From NCBI RefSeq assembly GCF_900188115.1, contig NZ_FZNW01000009.1, positions 1-64,000 of the forward strand: a DNA stretch of 64,000 nucleotides, given 5' to 3'. Numbering within the stretch: the first letter of the stretch is position 1; the number at the start of each line of letters is the position of its first letter. Source of the stretch: Haloechinothrix alba (GTDB taxonomy: Bacteria > Actinomycetota > Actinomycetes > Mycobacteriales > Pseudonocardiaceae). This document shows, in pieces, positions 27,934-37,694 of this stretch. The notes under the pieces were generated by a model, which was not told the origin of the DNA, ran no database searches, and saw only the letters and a list, made by a program, of their open reading frames with translations. Position numbers and translations under genes: made by a program.

Positions 27934-28302
27934 GTGAGTGCGATCCCTGTCGCCGATGACGTACTGGGTACGGACGTCGCCGTGATCACCTTGGAAGAGG
28001 CGGCGAGCCGGCTCGGCGTATCGGTCAACAAAGTACGGCAGACAGTACGAGACGGGCATCTCATTGCCCTGCGGCGATCGGGCACGTTGTGTGTGCCCGA
28101 GGAGTTCATCGCGGAGGACGCGCTGGTCAAAGGACTGGCGGGAACCCTGACGGTGCTCGCCGACGCCGGATTCGAACCGACGGAGATGTTGACCTGGCTG
28201 TTCACGTCCGATGAGAGCCTGCCGGGGCGGACACCGATCAACGCCCTGCGCAGCAACCAAGGAACCGAAGTCAAGCGGCGCGCGCAAGCCTCGGCCCTGT
28301 AA
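27934..28302 (+). CDS. Rv2175c-like DNA-binding protein (PknL substrate family)
   Basis: A 122-residue protein with an N-terminal helix-turn-helix (TLEEAASRLGVSVNKVRQTV, then RDGHLIALRRSG) and a C-terminal domain with AGTLTVLADAGFEPTEMLTW and INALRSN. The overall plan and several stretches match Rv2175c of M. tuberculosis, whose DNA binding is inhibited by PknL phosphorylation. Divergent from pknL with 164 bases between. Start GTG 27934 gives the conserved spacing to the HTH. A Thr-rich N-terminal phosphosite is not obvious here. Confidence 0.85.
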   Translation: MSAIPVADDVLGTDVAVITLEEAASRLGVSVNKVRQTVRDGHLIALRRSGTLCVPEEFIAEDALVKGLAGTLTVLADAGFEPTEMLTWLFTSDESLPGRTPINALRSNQGTEVKRRAQASAL

Positions 28303-28333
28303 CACCGGGACCGCGGCTCGCGGGCACCACGGC

Positions 28334-28381
28334 GGCGGAGCGAGTGACGCGTGCGGCCTCGCCGTCAGCACTCGCTCCGCC
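28334..28381. terminator. Bidirectional terminator hairpin
   Basis: A perfect 13-base stem (28334-28346 with 28369-28381) around a 22-base loop, between the convergent Rv2175c-like gene and the LLM oxidoreductase. Confidence 0.6.
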
Positions 28382-28411
28382 CTTGCCCGTGCGTGCTGCC
28401 CGCCGGTGCGG

Positions 28412-29200
28412 TCAGGAGTTCTGCTTGTCCCGCCAGTTGATCCAGTCGGCGAGCAGGCCGAGATCGTAGTCGGGCCCGCCGACGCCGACGGTGAACTGCG
28501 TGACCCCCAGCTCGAGCAGCTGTGGCCCGAGCTCTTCCGGCGCGCCGCTCACCCCGACGGCACGCTCGATCTCTGCCGGGTCGCGACCGACGTCGGCACA
28601 GTGCCGGTCGAGGATGTCGACCTTGCGCTCGACCACCTCAGGGTCGCCGAAGCCGTGCCAGATGTGCGCGTGCTTCGCCACGAGCCGCAGGGTCTTCTTC
28701 TCCCCACCGCCACCGATGAGGATGGGGATCCGGCGGGTCGGCTGCGGGTTGAGCTTGGCGAGCCTGGCCTCGATCCGCGGCAGCGCCTCGGCGAGGTCGT
28801 CGAGCCTGCTCCCCTTGGTGCCGAAGGGGTAGCCGTACTCCTCGTAGTCCTTCTCGAACCAGCCTGAGCCGATCCCGAGGACGAGCCTGCCGCCGCTGAT
28901 GTGGTCGACGGTGCGCGCCATGTCGGCGAGCAGGTCGGGATTGCGGTAGCTGTTGCAGGTCACCAGCGCCCCGATCTCGGCGCGCGAGGTGCTTTCCGCC
29001 CACGCGCCCAGCATGGTCCAGCACTCGAAGTGCTTACCCTCCGGGTCGCCGTAGAGCGGGTAGAAGTGGTCCCAGTTGAACACCACGTCGGCGCCGAGTT
29101 CCTCGGCGGCGCTGGCGGTACGCCGGATCGCTTCGTAGTCGGCATGCTGTGGTTGTAGTTGCAGGCCTATTCGGACCGGTCGATTCGTACTCGTGCTCAT
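28412..29200 (-). CDS. LLM-class (F420-type) oxidoreductase
   Basis: A 262-residue luciferase-like barrel. IGLQLQPQHADYEAI, ADVVFNWDHFYPLYG (about 38-52), ALVTCNSYRNPDLLADMART and GRLVLGIGSGWFEKDYEEYG (about 103-122) match the F420-dependent family. The ATG is at 29200. It follows crtB by 46 bases on the same strand and may be co-transcribed. The substrate is unknown, and cofactor F420 rather than FMN is inferred from the actinobacterial subfamily. Confidence 0.88.
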   Translation of the reverse strand: MSTSTNRPVRIGLQLQPQHADYEAIRRTASAAEELGADVVFNWDHFYPLYGDPEGKHFECWTMLGAWAESTSRAEIGALVTCNSYRNPDLLADMARTVDHISGGRLVLGIGSGWFEKDYEEYGYPFGTKGSRLDDLAEALPRIEARLAKLNPQPTRRIPILIGGGGEKKTLRLVAKHAHIWHGFGDPEVVERKVDILDRHCADVGRDPAEIERAVGVSGAPEELGPQLLELGVTQFTVGVGGPDYDLGLLADWINWRDKQNS

Positions 29201-29246
29201 GGTCGCCACCCTAGCGCGCCCCGAGGGTGCGCGTGGGCCGTCGCGG

Positions 29247-30197
29247 TCACGTTCGCCGCGATGCGGTGTACTCGCGAAGCACCGCCCGCCCGGCGAGCGC
29301 GAGGCGGCGCACGCGGGGTACGACGGCGCGCACGCGCAACACGTCGAAGTCGGCGGCGACGATCTCGTCGAGGATCGCCTCGTACAGCCGGAGCGCGGTG
29401 CGGATGCACGGCCGGGACTCGGGGCGCAGCTTCGCGACGCCGGGTTCGGCGCGCCGGTACATCGCGCGGGCGTGGCCGACCTGTTCGGCGATGGCGCTGC
29501 GGATGCGTGCGTCACGCTCGCCGGTGCGCAATGCCCACAGGAGCCGCTGCCGGTCAACCCCGTGCGCGGCGAGCTCGCCGGAGGGCAGGTACAGCCGGCC
29601 ACGGCCGAGGTCCTCACCGACGTCGCGGATGAAGTTGGTCAGCTGGAACGCCTCACCCAGCGCCGCGGCCTCCCGCGCCGCCTCCTCGCGCGGCACGACG
29701 GTGCCGAGCACCGGAAGCATCTGCAGCCCGATCGCCGCGGCTGAGCCGTGCGTGTACTCGGACAGGGCCGCGCGGGTCGGGTACTCCGCGACACGCAGAT
29801 CCATCCGCATGGAACGGAGGAACGCCTCGAAGTGCACGCGCTCGATGCGGTACCGGCTCGCGGTGTCGGCGACGGCCGTCAGGACCGGGTCGCGCGTGTG
29901 CTGCCCGTCCAACGCGCGGAACAGGGCGGTCTCCAGCGCGGCGAGCTCGGCTGCCGGGTCGCTGTGCGGCGCCGGGTTGTCGACGATCTCGTCAGCGGCG
30001 CGCGCGAAGCCGTACAGCGCGTGCGCCGCGGGACGAGCGTGCGCCGGGAGCAACTTCGTCGCCAGGTAGAACGTGCGCCCGTGATGCGCGTTGATGCGCC
30101 TGCACCACGTGTAGGCGGCGCGCAGTTCCCTGGCGGGCGGCGGCCCGACCGGGGCCGCGCTCCCGTGCTGCGGGATGTCTCGCTGGGCGTGTGTCAT
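29247..30197 (-). CDS. crtB: Phytoene synthase
   Basis: A 316-residue squalene/phytoene synthase. The first Asp-rich site is ADEIVDNP (about 68-75) and the second is [19 protein letters not shown] (about 189-207); [10 protein letters not shown] near the N-terminus is also typical. It joins two geranylgeranyl diphosphates into phytoene. The ATG overlaps the crtI stop (ATGA). With crtE and crtI it forms a minimal carotenoid operon. Confidence 0.93.
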   Translation of the reverse strand: MTHAQRDIPQHGSAAPVGPPPARELRAAYTWCRRINAHHGRTFYLATKLLPAHARPAAHALYGFARAADEIVDNPAPHSDPAAELAALETALFRALDGQHTRDPVLTAVADTASRYRIERVHFEAFLRSMRMDLRVAEYPTRAALSEYTHGSAAAIGLQMLPVLGTVVPREEAAREAAALGEAFQLTNFIRDVGEDLGRGRLYLPSGELAAHGVDRQRLLWALRTGERDARIRSAIAEQVGHARAMYRRAEPGVAKLRPESRPCIRTALRLYEAILDEIVAADFDVLRVRAVVPRVRRLALAGRAVLREYTASRRT

Positions 30198-31714
30198 GGC
30201 TGTCGGTTCCCGCTCCCTGTGATGCGTTCAGCGGCGAGCTTTCCGGAGGTCACCACCGGCGGGATCCCGACGCCGGGGGTGGTCCCGCACCCGGCGAGCA
30301 CGGCATTTCCGAATCCGCGCACCACGTTGCGGGGCCGGAACGGACCGGTCTGCGGCAGCGTGTGCGCCAGGGAGAACGGGGTGCCTGCTGTGAACCCCTG
30401 CGCTGCCCAGTCGTGCGGCGTGCGCAGCCTGCTCACCTCGATCACGTCGCGGACGCCACGCATGCCTCGTTCCTCGAGCGTCGCCAGGATCTTCTCCGCG
30501 TAGGCGGGTCCGGTGGCCTGCCAGTCGATGCGACCCACGGACAGGTTGGGAGCCGGGGCCAGCACGGAGATCACTTCCCTGCCGTGCGGGGCGAGCGCGG
30601 GCTCGGTCGCTGTGGGGCGCGACACCAGCAGGGACGGGTCGCTCATCAGGGCTCCCTCGTCGATGATCTCGTCGAAGGTGCGGTTCCACTGCTCGCCGAA
30701 GTAGATCGTGTGGTGGTCGGTGCTGCCTGCGGGCGCCGCGTCGCAACCCGCGTCGAGCACGACCGCCGAAGGGGAGGGGCGCAGGGCCACCGGCCGTCGT
30801 GGCCGCGTGCCGAGCAACCGGTAGGCACTGTCCAGCTCGACAGCCAGCACGACGGCGTCGCAGGGGATCCGCTCGCCGGTGTGCGTGCGCACCGCGCGCA
30901 CGTGACCGGAACCGGACTCCAGTGCGGTCACGTCCGTGCGCATGCGTACGTCGGCGCCCGCGCGTTCGGCCGCCCCGCGCATCGCGGAGGCGACCGCTCC
31001 CATACCGCCGTGCGGGTAGTACACCCCGGCGACGGTGTCCATGTAGGCGATCACCCCGTAGGCGGCGAGCGCCGTCGCGGGGGAGACCCCCGCGTACAGC
31101 GACTGGAAGGAGAACAACCTGCGTACCCGCTCGTCCCGGAAGAACCTGCCGATACGTGGACCGAGCCGCCCGAACCCGCCGAGGAGGGTGAGCTTGACCA
31201 GGTCGGCACCCAGCAGGTCGAGGGGTGAGTCGAAGTTGGCTCCGATGAAGCGTTCGGACTGCACGCGGTAGAGGCGGGTCAGCCAGTCGCGCAGCTCGCG
31301 GTACCCCTGCGCGTCCGCGGGCCCGGAAACCCTGCGGATCTCGGACTCCATGGCCTCGGCATCGGAATGCACCGTGATCGACCGGCCGTCGGCGAAGTGC
31401 GCGCGGTACGCGGGGTCCAGTCGCGCCAGCCGCACGCGCCCGGCCAGTGACTCTCCGACAGCGGCGAAGGCCTCGTCGAGCAACGCGGGCATGGTGAGCA
31501 CGCTCGCGCCCGCGTCGACGGTGAACTCGCCGAGCCTGTTCGACCCTGCACGGCCGCCGGGCGCGGCCTCCCGCTCGACCAGCGTGACCTGCCTGCCCGC
31601 ACCCAGCAGGTGCAGTGCCGCCGACAGGCCGGACAGCCCGGCGCCGACCACGACGACGTGCTCGGCCCGGCCATCCATCGTGTGCGCGTCGCTGCGCGAC
31701 GACCTCCTGCGCAT
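30194..31714 (-). CDS. crtI: Phytoene desaturase
   Basis: A 506-residue CrtI-type FAD enzyme. The N-terminal FAD fold is [20 protein letters not shown] (about 20-39), followed by PGGRAGSN. The C-terminal bacterial desaturase signature is visible around [20 protein letters not shown] (about 475-494). It introduces double bonds into phytoene to give neurosporene or lycopene. ATG 31714 lies just after the crtE stop; the ATG at 31678 is an alternative start. No cyclase or hydroxylase gene is nearby, so the final pigment depends on genes elsewhere. Confidence 0.93.
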   Translation of the reverse strand: MRRRSSRSDAHTMDGRAEHVVVVGAGLSGLSAALHLLGAGRQVTLVEREAAPGGRAGSNRLGEFTVDAGASVLTMPALLDEAFAAVGESLAGRVRLARLDPAYRAHFADGRSITVHSDAEAMESEIRRVSGPADAQGYRELRDWLTRLYRVQSERFIGANFDSPLDLLGADLVKLTLLGGFGRLGPRIGRFFRDERVRRLFSFQSLYAGVSPATALAAYGVIAYMDTVAGVYYPHGGMGAVASAMRGAAERAGADVRMRTDVTALESGSGHVRAVRTHTGERIPCDAVVLAVELDSAYRLLGTRPRRPVALRPSPSAVVLDAGCDAAPAGSTDHHTIYFGEQWNRTFDEIIDEGALMSDPSLLVSRPTATEPALAPHGREVISVLAPAPNLSVGRIDWQATGPAYAEKILATLEERGMRGVRDVIEVSRLRTPHDWAAQGFTAGTPFSLAHTLPQTGPFRPRNVVRGFGNAVLAGCGTTPGVGIPPVVTSGKLAAERITGSGNRQP

Positions 31715-31718
31715 GACC

Positions 31719-32810
31719 TCAGAACGTCCTCGACGTCGCGGTGTGCGCCAGCTCGGCGAGTTTGGTCGCCGCGGGCTCGGCGACGTCCGCGCGCTCCAGG
31801 GCGGCCAGCGCCGAGCCGGTCAGCTCACCGATCCGGCGTTCCACCGAGTCCACGGCGCCCACCTCGTCGAGCGCGGAGACCGCGCGCTCGATCTGCGTGT
31901 CCGTGGGCTCCGGGTCGGTCACCGCGTCGGATATCGCCGAGGCGAGCGGGTCCTTGCCCTGCTGCGTGGCGTGTTCGAGGCCGAGCGCGACGAGCAGCGT
32001 CCGCTTGCCTTCGCGGAGGTCGTCGCCTGCGGGTTTGCCGGTCACGGCCGGGTCGCCGTACAGCCCGAGCAGGTCGTCGCGCAGCTGGTAGGCGATGCCG
32101 ACGTCCCTGCCGAACGCCTGCAGCGCCTCGATGAGCTCGGGACCGGCCCCGCCGAGGGCCGCACCAAGGTGCAGCGGTCGCTGCACGGTGTAGGCAGCGG
32201 TCTTGAGCTCGTCGACGCGCATCGCTGCCTCGGGCGAGGGGTCGGCCGTGACCTGGTTGACCATGTCGAGGTACTGGCCTGCGAGCATCTCGGTGCGCAT
32301 GGCGTGCCAGGCGGGCTGCGCGGCGGACAAAGCCGTCGCGGGCAGGCCCGCGGAGTTGAACATGTCGTCGGCCCAGGCGAGCGCGATATCACCGATCAGC
32401 ACCGCCGAGGCGAGCCCGAAGCGGTCCGCGGAACCGTGCCAGCCGCGCTCGGTGTGCCTGGCAGCGAACGAGACGTGCACGGTGGGGGCACCCCGCCTCG
32501 AGTGCGAGTCGTCCATGACGTCGTCGTGGATGAGCGCACATGCCTGGATCAGCTCCAGCGCCGAGATCGCGTACAGCGCCGCCTCGGCCCTGTCGCCACC
32601 CGGCGCGCCGCCCGCGCCGCGCCAGCCCCACCAGGCGAATGTGGGGCGCATGCGTTTGCCCCCGCCGAGGACGAACGAGACCAGCGCTCGCCGCGGCTCG
32701 GCGAACTGCTCCACGTGGCCGATGCCCTCGCCTGCGCGTTCCAGGTAGTCGGCGAGCGCCCGCTCCACGTGGCTGGGCAGCTCGGTGTCGAGATCGTTCA
32801 CGGGGTCCAT
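31719..32810 (-). CDS. crtE: Geranylgeranyl/polyprenyl diphosphate synthase
   Basis: A 363-residue trans-prenyltransferase. GGGKRMRP (about 50-57) binds IPP. The first Asp-rich motif is LIHDDVMDDSHSRRG (about 90-104) and the second is YQLRDDLLGLYGD (about 238-250). It should make the C20 precursor for CrtB. It is first in crtE-crtI-crtB. The M. tuberculosis counterpart near pknL is idsA2 (Rv2173), so this gene may also serve general prenyl metabolism. Confidence 0.92.
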   Translation of the reverse strand: MDPVNDLDTELPSHVERALADYLERAGEGIGHVEQFAEPRRALVSFVLGGGKRMRPTFAWWGWRGAGGAPGGDRAEAALYAISALELIQACALIHDDVMDDSHSRRGAPTVHVSFAARHTERGWHGSADRFGLASAVLIGDIALAWADDMFNSAGLPATALSAAQPAWHAMRTEMLAGQYLDMVNQVTADPSPEAAMRVDELKTAAYTVQRPLHLGAALGGAGPELIEALQAFGRDVGIAYQLRDDLLGLYGDPAVTGKPAGDDLREGKRTLLVALGLEHATQQGKDPLASAISDAVTDPEPTDTQIERAVSALDEVGAVDSVERRIGELTGSALAALERADVAEPAATKLAELAHTATSRTF

Positions 32811-32946
32811 GGTCCGGTGTGCACGAAACGGCGGCGGGGCCGGGGTCGTCGAGGCGTGCTCCGCGCGACACCCGCCTGCTCGCGGGGCGCCGGTGTGACG
32901 GCGTGCCGGCCACGCACGGTGCGTGCTTCGCGGCAACAGGGCCAGG

Positions 32947-32952
32947 TAACGT
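32947..32952 (+). promoter_or_regulatory. -10 box for the DUF885 gene (leaderless)
   Basis: TAACGT lies 6 bases before the ATG at 32959, with no ribosome site. The spacing suggests transcription starts at the codon. Confidence 0.4.
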
Positions 32953-32958
32953 GCCGCT

Positions 32959-34650
32959 ATGGTTTCCAGCACATCAGATATCCACCAGATCTGTGACCAG
33001 TTCGTGGAGGACTACGCCGCCGCACACCCCGTGGCCGCGACCTTCATGGGAGTCGCCGGGCACGACACCGAGATGACGGACTACTCCCCGGAGGGGCACG
33101 CCGCCCGTGCCGAGCTGACCCGCCGGGCGAGCGACGCGCTTGCCGAGCGCGAGCCTGCCGACCCGTCCGAGCGAGCGGCCAAGGCGGTGTTCACCGAGCG
33201 TGCTGCCGTCGATGCCGAACTCCACGAGGCCGGGCTCGACATGGCCGCGCTGAACGTGATCGAGAGCCCGGTGCACGAGGTGCGGATGGCCTTCGACCTC
33301 ATGCCGCAGGGGACGGTGCGCGACTGGGAAACCATCGCCGAGCGGCTGAGCAAGGTGCCCCGGGCGATGGACCAGGTGCGGTCCTCGCTGCTGGTCTCGT
33401 CCGACGCAGGCCGTGTCGCGGCCTTGCGGCAGGTGTCCAGGGTCGCCGAGCAGTGCGACACATGGGCGGGCCTGCACGGCGACCCCGGCTTCTTCGACAC
33501 CCTCGTCTCCGGCGCGGACTCGGTCGAGGGACTGCCGTCGAAGCTGCGCGACGAGCTGACCCACCACGCGCACGCCGCGCAGGAGGCGATGGCCGAGTTC
33601 GCGGGCTTCCTGCGCGCCGAGCTGGCACCGCACGCCCCGTCGAAGGATGCCGTCGGGGAGGACGTCTACCGGATGTGGTCGCGCTTCTTCACCGGGGCCG
33701 ACCTCGATCTGCGCGAGGCCTACGAGTGGGGCTGGGAGGAGTTCCATCGCATCGAGGCGCAGGCGCTCGAGGTCGCCGAACGCATCAAGTCCGGTGCCAC
33801 GCTCGCCGAGGCCGCCGCCACACTCGATGCCGACCCCCGGTACCTGGTGTCCGGGCAGGAAGCGTTGCGCGACTGGATGCAGCAGCTCTCCGATCAGGCG
33901 TTGCACTCGTTGCGGGGCACGCACTTCGACATCCCGGACGAGGTCATGGGGCTGGAATGCCTGCTGGCGCCGCCGGGAGGGAAGATCGGGGCGTACTACA
34001 CGGGCCCGAGCGAGGATTTCTCGCGGCCCGGCCGCATGTGGTGGTCGGTGCCCTCGGACAAGTCGGAGTTCCCGACCTGGCGTGAGGTCACCACGGTCTA
34101 CCACGAGGGTGCGCCGGGCCACCACCTGCAGATCGCCACCGCCGTGCACCAGGGGCAGTCGCTCAACCGGTTCCAGCGCCTGATGGCGTTCACCTCGGGG
34201 CACGCCGAGGGCTGGGCGCTGTACGCGGAACGGCTCATGGAGGAGCTGGGGTATCTCTCCGACGACGGCAACCTGCTGGGCATGCTCGACGCGCACCTGT
34301 TCCGTGCCGCGCGGGTGATCGTGGACATCGGCATGCACCTCGAGCTGGAGATCCCGGCGGGTACCGGCTTCCACGAGGGCGAGCGCTGGACCGCGGAGCT
34401 GGGGCTGGAGTTCATGCTGACCAGGACGATCACCGATCCGGACCTGGTGCGCGACGAGATCGACCGCTACCTCGGGTGGCCGGGGCAGGCCCCGTCGTAC
34501 AAGCTCGGGGAGCGCCTGTGGCTGTCCGCACGCGCCGAGGCCGAACGTAGGGACGGAGCCGCGTTCGACATCAAGGACTTCCACATGCGGGCCCTGCGCC
34601 TCGGTGGAATGGGATTGGATACGCTCCGCGAGCAGCTCGCATCCGTCTAG
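32959..34650 (+). CDS. DUF885 family metallopeptidase-like protein
   Basis: A 563-residue protein of the DUF885 family, which is related to M32-like zinc peptidases. The candidate zinc site is YHEGAPGHHLQIAT (about 381-394), followed by FTSGHAEGWALYAERL (about 410-425) with a further acidic ligand. There is no signal peptide, so it is cytoplasmic. Divergent from the carotenoid operon. Family members are widespread in actinobacteria and their substrates are mostly unknown. Confidence 0.87.
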   Translation: MVSSTSDIHQICDQFVEDYAAAHPVAATFMGVAGHDTEMTDYSPEGHAARAELTRRASDALAEREPADPSERAAKAVFTERAAVDAELHEAGLDMAALNVIESPVHEVRMAFDLMPQGTVRDWETIAERLSKVPRAMDQVRSSLLVSSDAGRVAALRQVSRVAEQCDTWAGLHGDPGFFDTLVSGADSVEGLPSKLRDELTHHAHAAQEAMAEFAGFLRAELAPHAPSKDAVGEDVYRMWSRFFTGADLDLREAYEWGWEEFHRIEAQALEVAERIKSGATLAEAAATLDADPRYLVSGQEALRDWMQQLSDQALHSLRGTHFDIPDEVMGLECLLAPPGGKIGAYYTGPSEDFSRPGRMWWSVPSDKSEFPTWREVTTVYHEGAPGHHLQIATAVHQGQSLNRFQRLMAFTSGHAEGWALYAERLMEELGYLSDDGNLLGMLDAHLFRAARVIVDIGMHLELEIPAGTGFHEGERWTAELGLEFMLTRTITDPDLVRDEIDRYLGWPGQAPSYKLGERLWLSARAEAERRDGAAFDIKDFHMRALRLGGMGLDTLREQLASV

Positions 34651-34728
34651 CGAGCGCGACGGCACTGCCACCGGCGTCGGAACACCGATGCGGTGGAGCG
34701 TGCCCGATCCCGAGTCGCGGAGGTGTCG

Positions 34729-35622
34729 GTGGACCTGCTTGTGGCAGCCCTGCTGGGTGTCGTGCAAGGCGTGTTCATGTTCGTCCCGGTCAGCTCGACC
34801 AGCCATCTGGTGCTCACGCAGAGCTGGCTGACGGAGTTCGGCGTCGATGTCCCCCCTCCCGAGTCGCCGGAGATGGTGCTGTTCGACCTCGTGGTGCACG
34901 TCGGCACGATGGTCTCGGTCGTCGTGGTGATGGGCGCGGGCCTGCGCCAGCTGGGTAAGGGCGTGCACCGCGAGGTGGTCACCGGCAGGGTGGCCGCCAA
35001 CTGGCGTTCCGGATTCCAGGGCGCGCTGGCCACGCGGCTGGTGTTCCTCGGACTGGTCACGACCGCCGTGACCGGGGTCCTGGGGTTGCTGCTGAAGGAC
35101 ACCCTGACCGAGCGGGTGTTCGCCTCCACAACCGTGGTGGCGGTCGCGCTGGTGCTGACGGGGGCGATGCTGTGGTGGACCGACGCCATGACGCCCGACC
35201 GCGGCGGCCGGTGGCTGCGATTCGGCTGGGCAGGGCCGCGCGACATCACCCTGATGATGGCGATCGCGATCGGTGTGGCGCAGGCTGCCGCGCTGGCACC
35301 GGGCATCTCCCGCAGCGGTACGACGATCTTCGTGGCGCTGCTGATCGGGATGGGTCGCACGATGGCCGCGCGGTACTCCTTCTACGTGGCGATCCCCACG
35401 ATCCTGGCCGCCACCGGTGTGGAGCTTCTCGGTGCGCTCGGTGACGGCGGCCTGACAGAGGTGAGCTGGGCCGCGATGGCGACCGGGTTCGTGGTCGCGG
35501 CCGTGGTCGGGTCCGGGGCGCTGTGGGTGGTCCTGCGGTTGCTGGAGGCCGCCAAGTTCCGGGTCTTCGCGGTGTATGTGTGGCTGCTCGCCGTCTTCGT
35601 GCTCGTCACAGGGGTCAGCTGA
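34729..35622 (+). CDS. uppP: UppP/BacA-like undecaprenyl-diphosphatase homologue
   Basis: A 297-residue polytopic membrane protein. The family loops are visible: GVVQGVFMFVPVSSTSH (about 9-25) and LAPGISRSGTTI (about 186-197). The conserved His and the SRSG Arg are present. The two glutamates of the canonical (E/Q)GxTEF motif read Q and M here, so the usual catalytic Glu pair (E17/E21 in E. coli) is missing. GTG 34729 has GGAGG 5 bases upstream. It either has altered activity or is a transporter-like or inactive paralogue; a canonical copy may exist elsewhere. Confidence 0.85.
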   Translation: MDLLVAALLGVVQGVFMFVPVSSTSHLVLTQSWLTEFGVDVPPPESPEMVLFDLVVHVGTMVSVVVVMGAGLRQLGKGVHREVVTGRVAANWRSGFQGALATRLVFLGLVTTAVTGVLGLLLKDTLTERVFASTTVVAVALVLTGAMLWWTDAMTPDRGGRWLRFGWAGPRDITLMMAIAIGVAQAAALAPGISRSGTTIFVALLIGMGRTMAARYSFYVAIPTILAATGVELLGALGDGGLTEVSWAAMATGFVVAAVVGSGALWVVLRLLEAAKFRVFAVYVWLLAVFVLVTGVS

Positions 35623-35690
35623 ACCCCCTGCACGCGCCGCGCCTGCACGATAGGTTTCCGGCGACGTAGTGACGCGGGAGGGGCGAGCCT

Positions 35691-36008
35691 ATGGCGGACG
35701 GTCACGGGGTGGAGCTGGGCCGGCTCACCGAGGCGGGCGGCGCGATCGTCGATCTGGCGGATGAGGCGCGGCATGCCATGTCCGAGTTCACGGGCAGTAT
35801 CGAGCGGCATGACGGGGCGAACGAGGGGTTCGCGACGACGAGCACGATGAGCTCGCTGGCGTCGATGTGGCAGTTCCAGATCGACGACCTGTGCAAGCGG
35901 ACGGCGGTGGCCGGTGGGCTGCTGCAGGAGGCGGACGGCTCGTACGAGGAGTTCGAGTCGGAGATCACTGAGACTCTGGACGGTCTCGGTGGGCGCGAGG
36001 GGGACTGA
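35691..36008 (+). CDS. EspC-like type VII secretion target protein
   Basis: A 105-residue, mostly helical protein of the ESX/EspC-like type, with paired helices (VELGRLTEAGGAIVDLADEA and MWQFQIDDLCKRTAVAGGLL). ATG 35691 has GGGAGGGGCGAG upstream, and its stop abuts the next ATG. Proteins of this kind form heterodimers that carry neighbours to ESX systems. No secretion apparatus gene is in the window. Confidence 0.7.
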   Translation: MADGHGVELGRLTEAGGAIVDLADEARHAMSEFTGSIERHDGANEGFATTSTMSSLASMWQFQIDDLCKRTAVAGGLLQEADGSYEEFESEITETLDGLGGREGD

Positions 36009-37688
36009 ATGGTCACGTTCCGGCACCTCCGGGAGGCGGATCCGGCGGTGTACGAGGACATCGCCGCCGGGTGGGCCCGGCCGGCGAGCGCGCTGGAGGC
36101 GACGTCGGACGACATCAAGCGCGAGGTCGCGGGGTTGGGCGGGTGGTGGGGAGACGCGGCCGATGTGGCACGGGACCATCTCTCCGACGTCCGCCGCGAG
36201 TACAGAACGACGGTCGAGTACGCCGAGCGGGTTTCTGCCGTGCTCCGGACTCTCGCGGACAGTGTCAGCGACGCGCAGCAGCGGATCGGTCGGGTCATGG
36301 AAATCGTCGACAGCACGTACCTGCTCAGCGTCGACCCGGATACCGGGACCGTTCGCGCGAATGCCGGAGGACCGGGCGACACGCGCACCGACGAGGAGAA
36401 GGCGGAGAACCGTAGGCTGGCTGAGGAGCTTGGCGAAGAGATCCAGGCAGCCGTGGATGATGCGACGGAGGCCGACCAGGCCGCTTCGCGACAGCTCAAC
36501 GATCTGATGCCGGCCGACGCCGGGCTGGAGCTACAGGCGACCGGTGCGGATCGCGTCGTGCGCCCGAGTGACTTTCCGGATGCCGGTGACTCGGCGGCGG
36601 AGGTCAAGGAGTGGTGGGACGAGCTGAGCCCGTTGGAACGGGAGTCGGCGATCTACACCCACCCCGATCGCGTCGGCTCGCTGGACGGGATCCCGGTCGA
36701 GGCTCGAGACCGCGCCAACCGCATCTTGTTCGAGGAGTCCTACGCGGACGTCAAGGCCCGCTACGAGGCCCTGGACGAGTTGGGCGAGGAGCGCACGAGC
36801 GAGCAGCAACGCGAGTTCGACCAGCTTGCGGGAACCCGGCAGGGTTTGGAGGCCATCAACGACCAGCTCGGGCGCGAGCCGAGTGAGGCCTACCCGCAGG
36901 CGTACCCGCTCGACTTCGACACCGAAGGCCACGGTCGCGGCATCCTCGCGACCGGGAATCCCGACACCGCGGAGAACACGGTGACCCAGGTTCCCGGGAC
37001 CGAGTCGGGGTTGCACAGCATGGCGTCGGAGCTGGAGAAAGCGGACCAGCTGATCGCGGAAGCCGGATTCGAGTCGGGCGGCGACGCGGCGGTCGTCACG
37101 TGGATCGGGTACGACGCCCCGCAGGATCTCGGCCCGGCCACCAACGCGCACTACGCCGAGGACGCCGCCGCGGACCTGCGGAGTTTCCAGGACGGGCTTC
37201 GTGCGACCCACGAAGGCGGCGGAGGGCACAATACGGTACTCGGGCACAGCTACGGTTCGACCGTGATCGGGCACGCGGCGGGTACGGACGACGACGGCGA
37301 ACCCAATCTCGACGTGGACAACATGGTCTTCGTCGGCAGCCCGGGAGTCGGCGTGGGACACGCCTCCGAGCTGGGTATCGACACCGAGAACGTCTATGCC
37401 ACAACGGCGGAGAACGACGTGATCCGAGGAACGCCGCGATTCGTTCACGACAAGCAGCCGATCTCCGCGGACTTCGGTGCGCACGAGTTCCCATCGGATC
37501 CCGGTCCGGACGGTGACTGGTACACGCTCGGGTACTCGGGAGACGCCCACTCGGCGTACTGGCACGACGATTCGGACTCGTTGGAGAACATAGTGACCAT
37601 CGCGGTGGGCGGTACTCCGGACAGGACGGACACGATCCTGGCTCCCGGTGCTGATTCCGGAGACGTGGCTGATTCGCCGGGAGTGTGA
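36009..37688 (+). CDS. Alpha/beta-hydrolase with WXG100-like N-terminus (DUF1023 type)
   Basis: A 559-residue protein. Residues 1-100 are helical with a GGWWGDAAD turn (about 44-52) resembling WXG100/LXG-type secretion modules. A charged coiled-coil linker follows (about 125-300), then an alpha/beta-hydrolase domain (about 350-530) with nucleophile elbow LGHSYGSTVIGHA and segments VTWIGYDAPQDL and DNMVFVGSPGVGV. A late His (GDAHSAYW) may complete the triad. The gene follows an EspC-like partner and precedes a lipoprotein, suggesting a secreted lipase/esterase-type effector. Confidence 0.8.
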   Translation: MVTFRHLREADPAVYEDIAAGWARPASALEATSDDIKREVAGLGGWWGDAADVARDHLSDVRREYRTTVEYAERVSAVLRTLADSVSDAQQRIGRVMEIVDSTYLLSVDPDTGTVRANAGGPGDTRTDEEKAENRRLAEELGEEIQAAVDDATEADQAASRQLNDLMPADAGLELQATGADRVVRPSDFPDAGDSAAEVKEWWDELSPLERESAIYTHPDRVGSLDGIPVEARDRANRILFEESYADVKARYEALDELGEERTSEQQREFDQLAGTRQGLEAINDQLGREPSEAYPQAYPLDFDTEGHGRGILATGNPDTAENTVTQVPGTESGLHSMASELEKADQLIAEAGFESGGDAAVVTWIGYDAPQDLGPATNAHYAEDAAADLRSFQDGLRATHEGGGGHNTVLGHSYGSTVIGHAAGTDDDGEPNLDVDNMVFVGSPGVGVGHASELGIDTENVYATTAENDVIRGTPRFVHDKQPISADFGAHEFPSDPGPDGDWYTLGYSGDAHSAYWHDDSDSLENIVTIAVGGTPDRTDTILAPGADSGDVADSPGV

Positions 37689-37694
37689 GGAGGT

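Noticed and set aside
32974-34968. A 664-codon minus-strand open frame opposite the DUF885 gene
   Set aside because: Same antisense artefact: it is the complement of a gene with recognisable motifs, has no ribosome site and no family resemblance.
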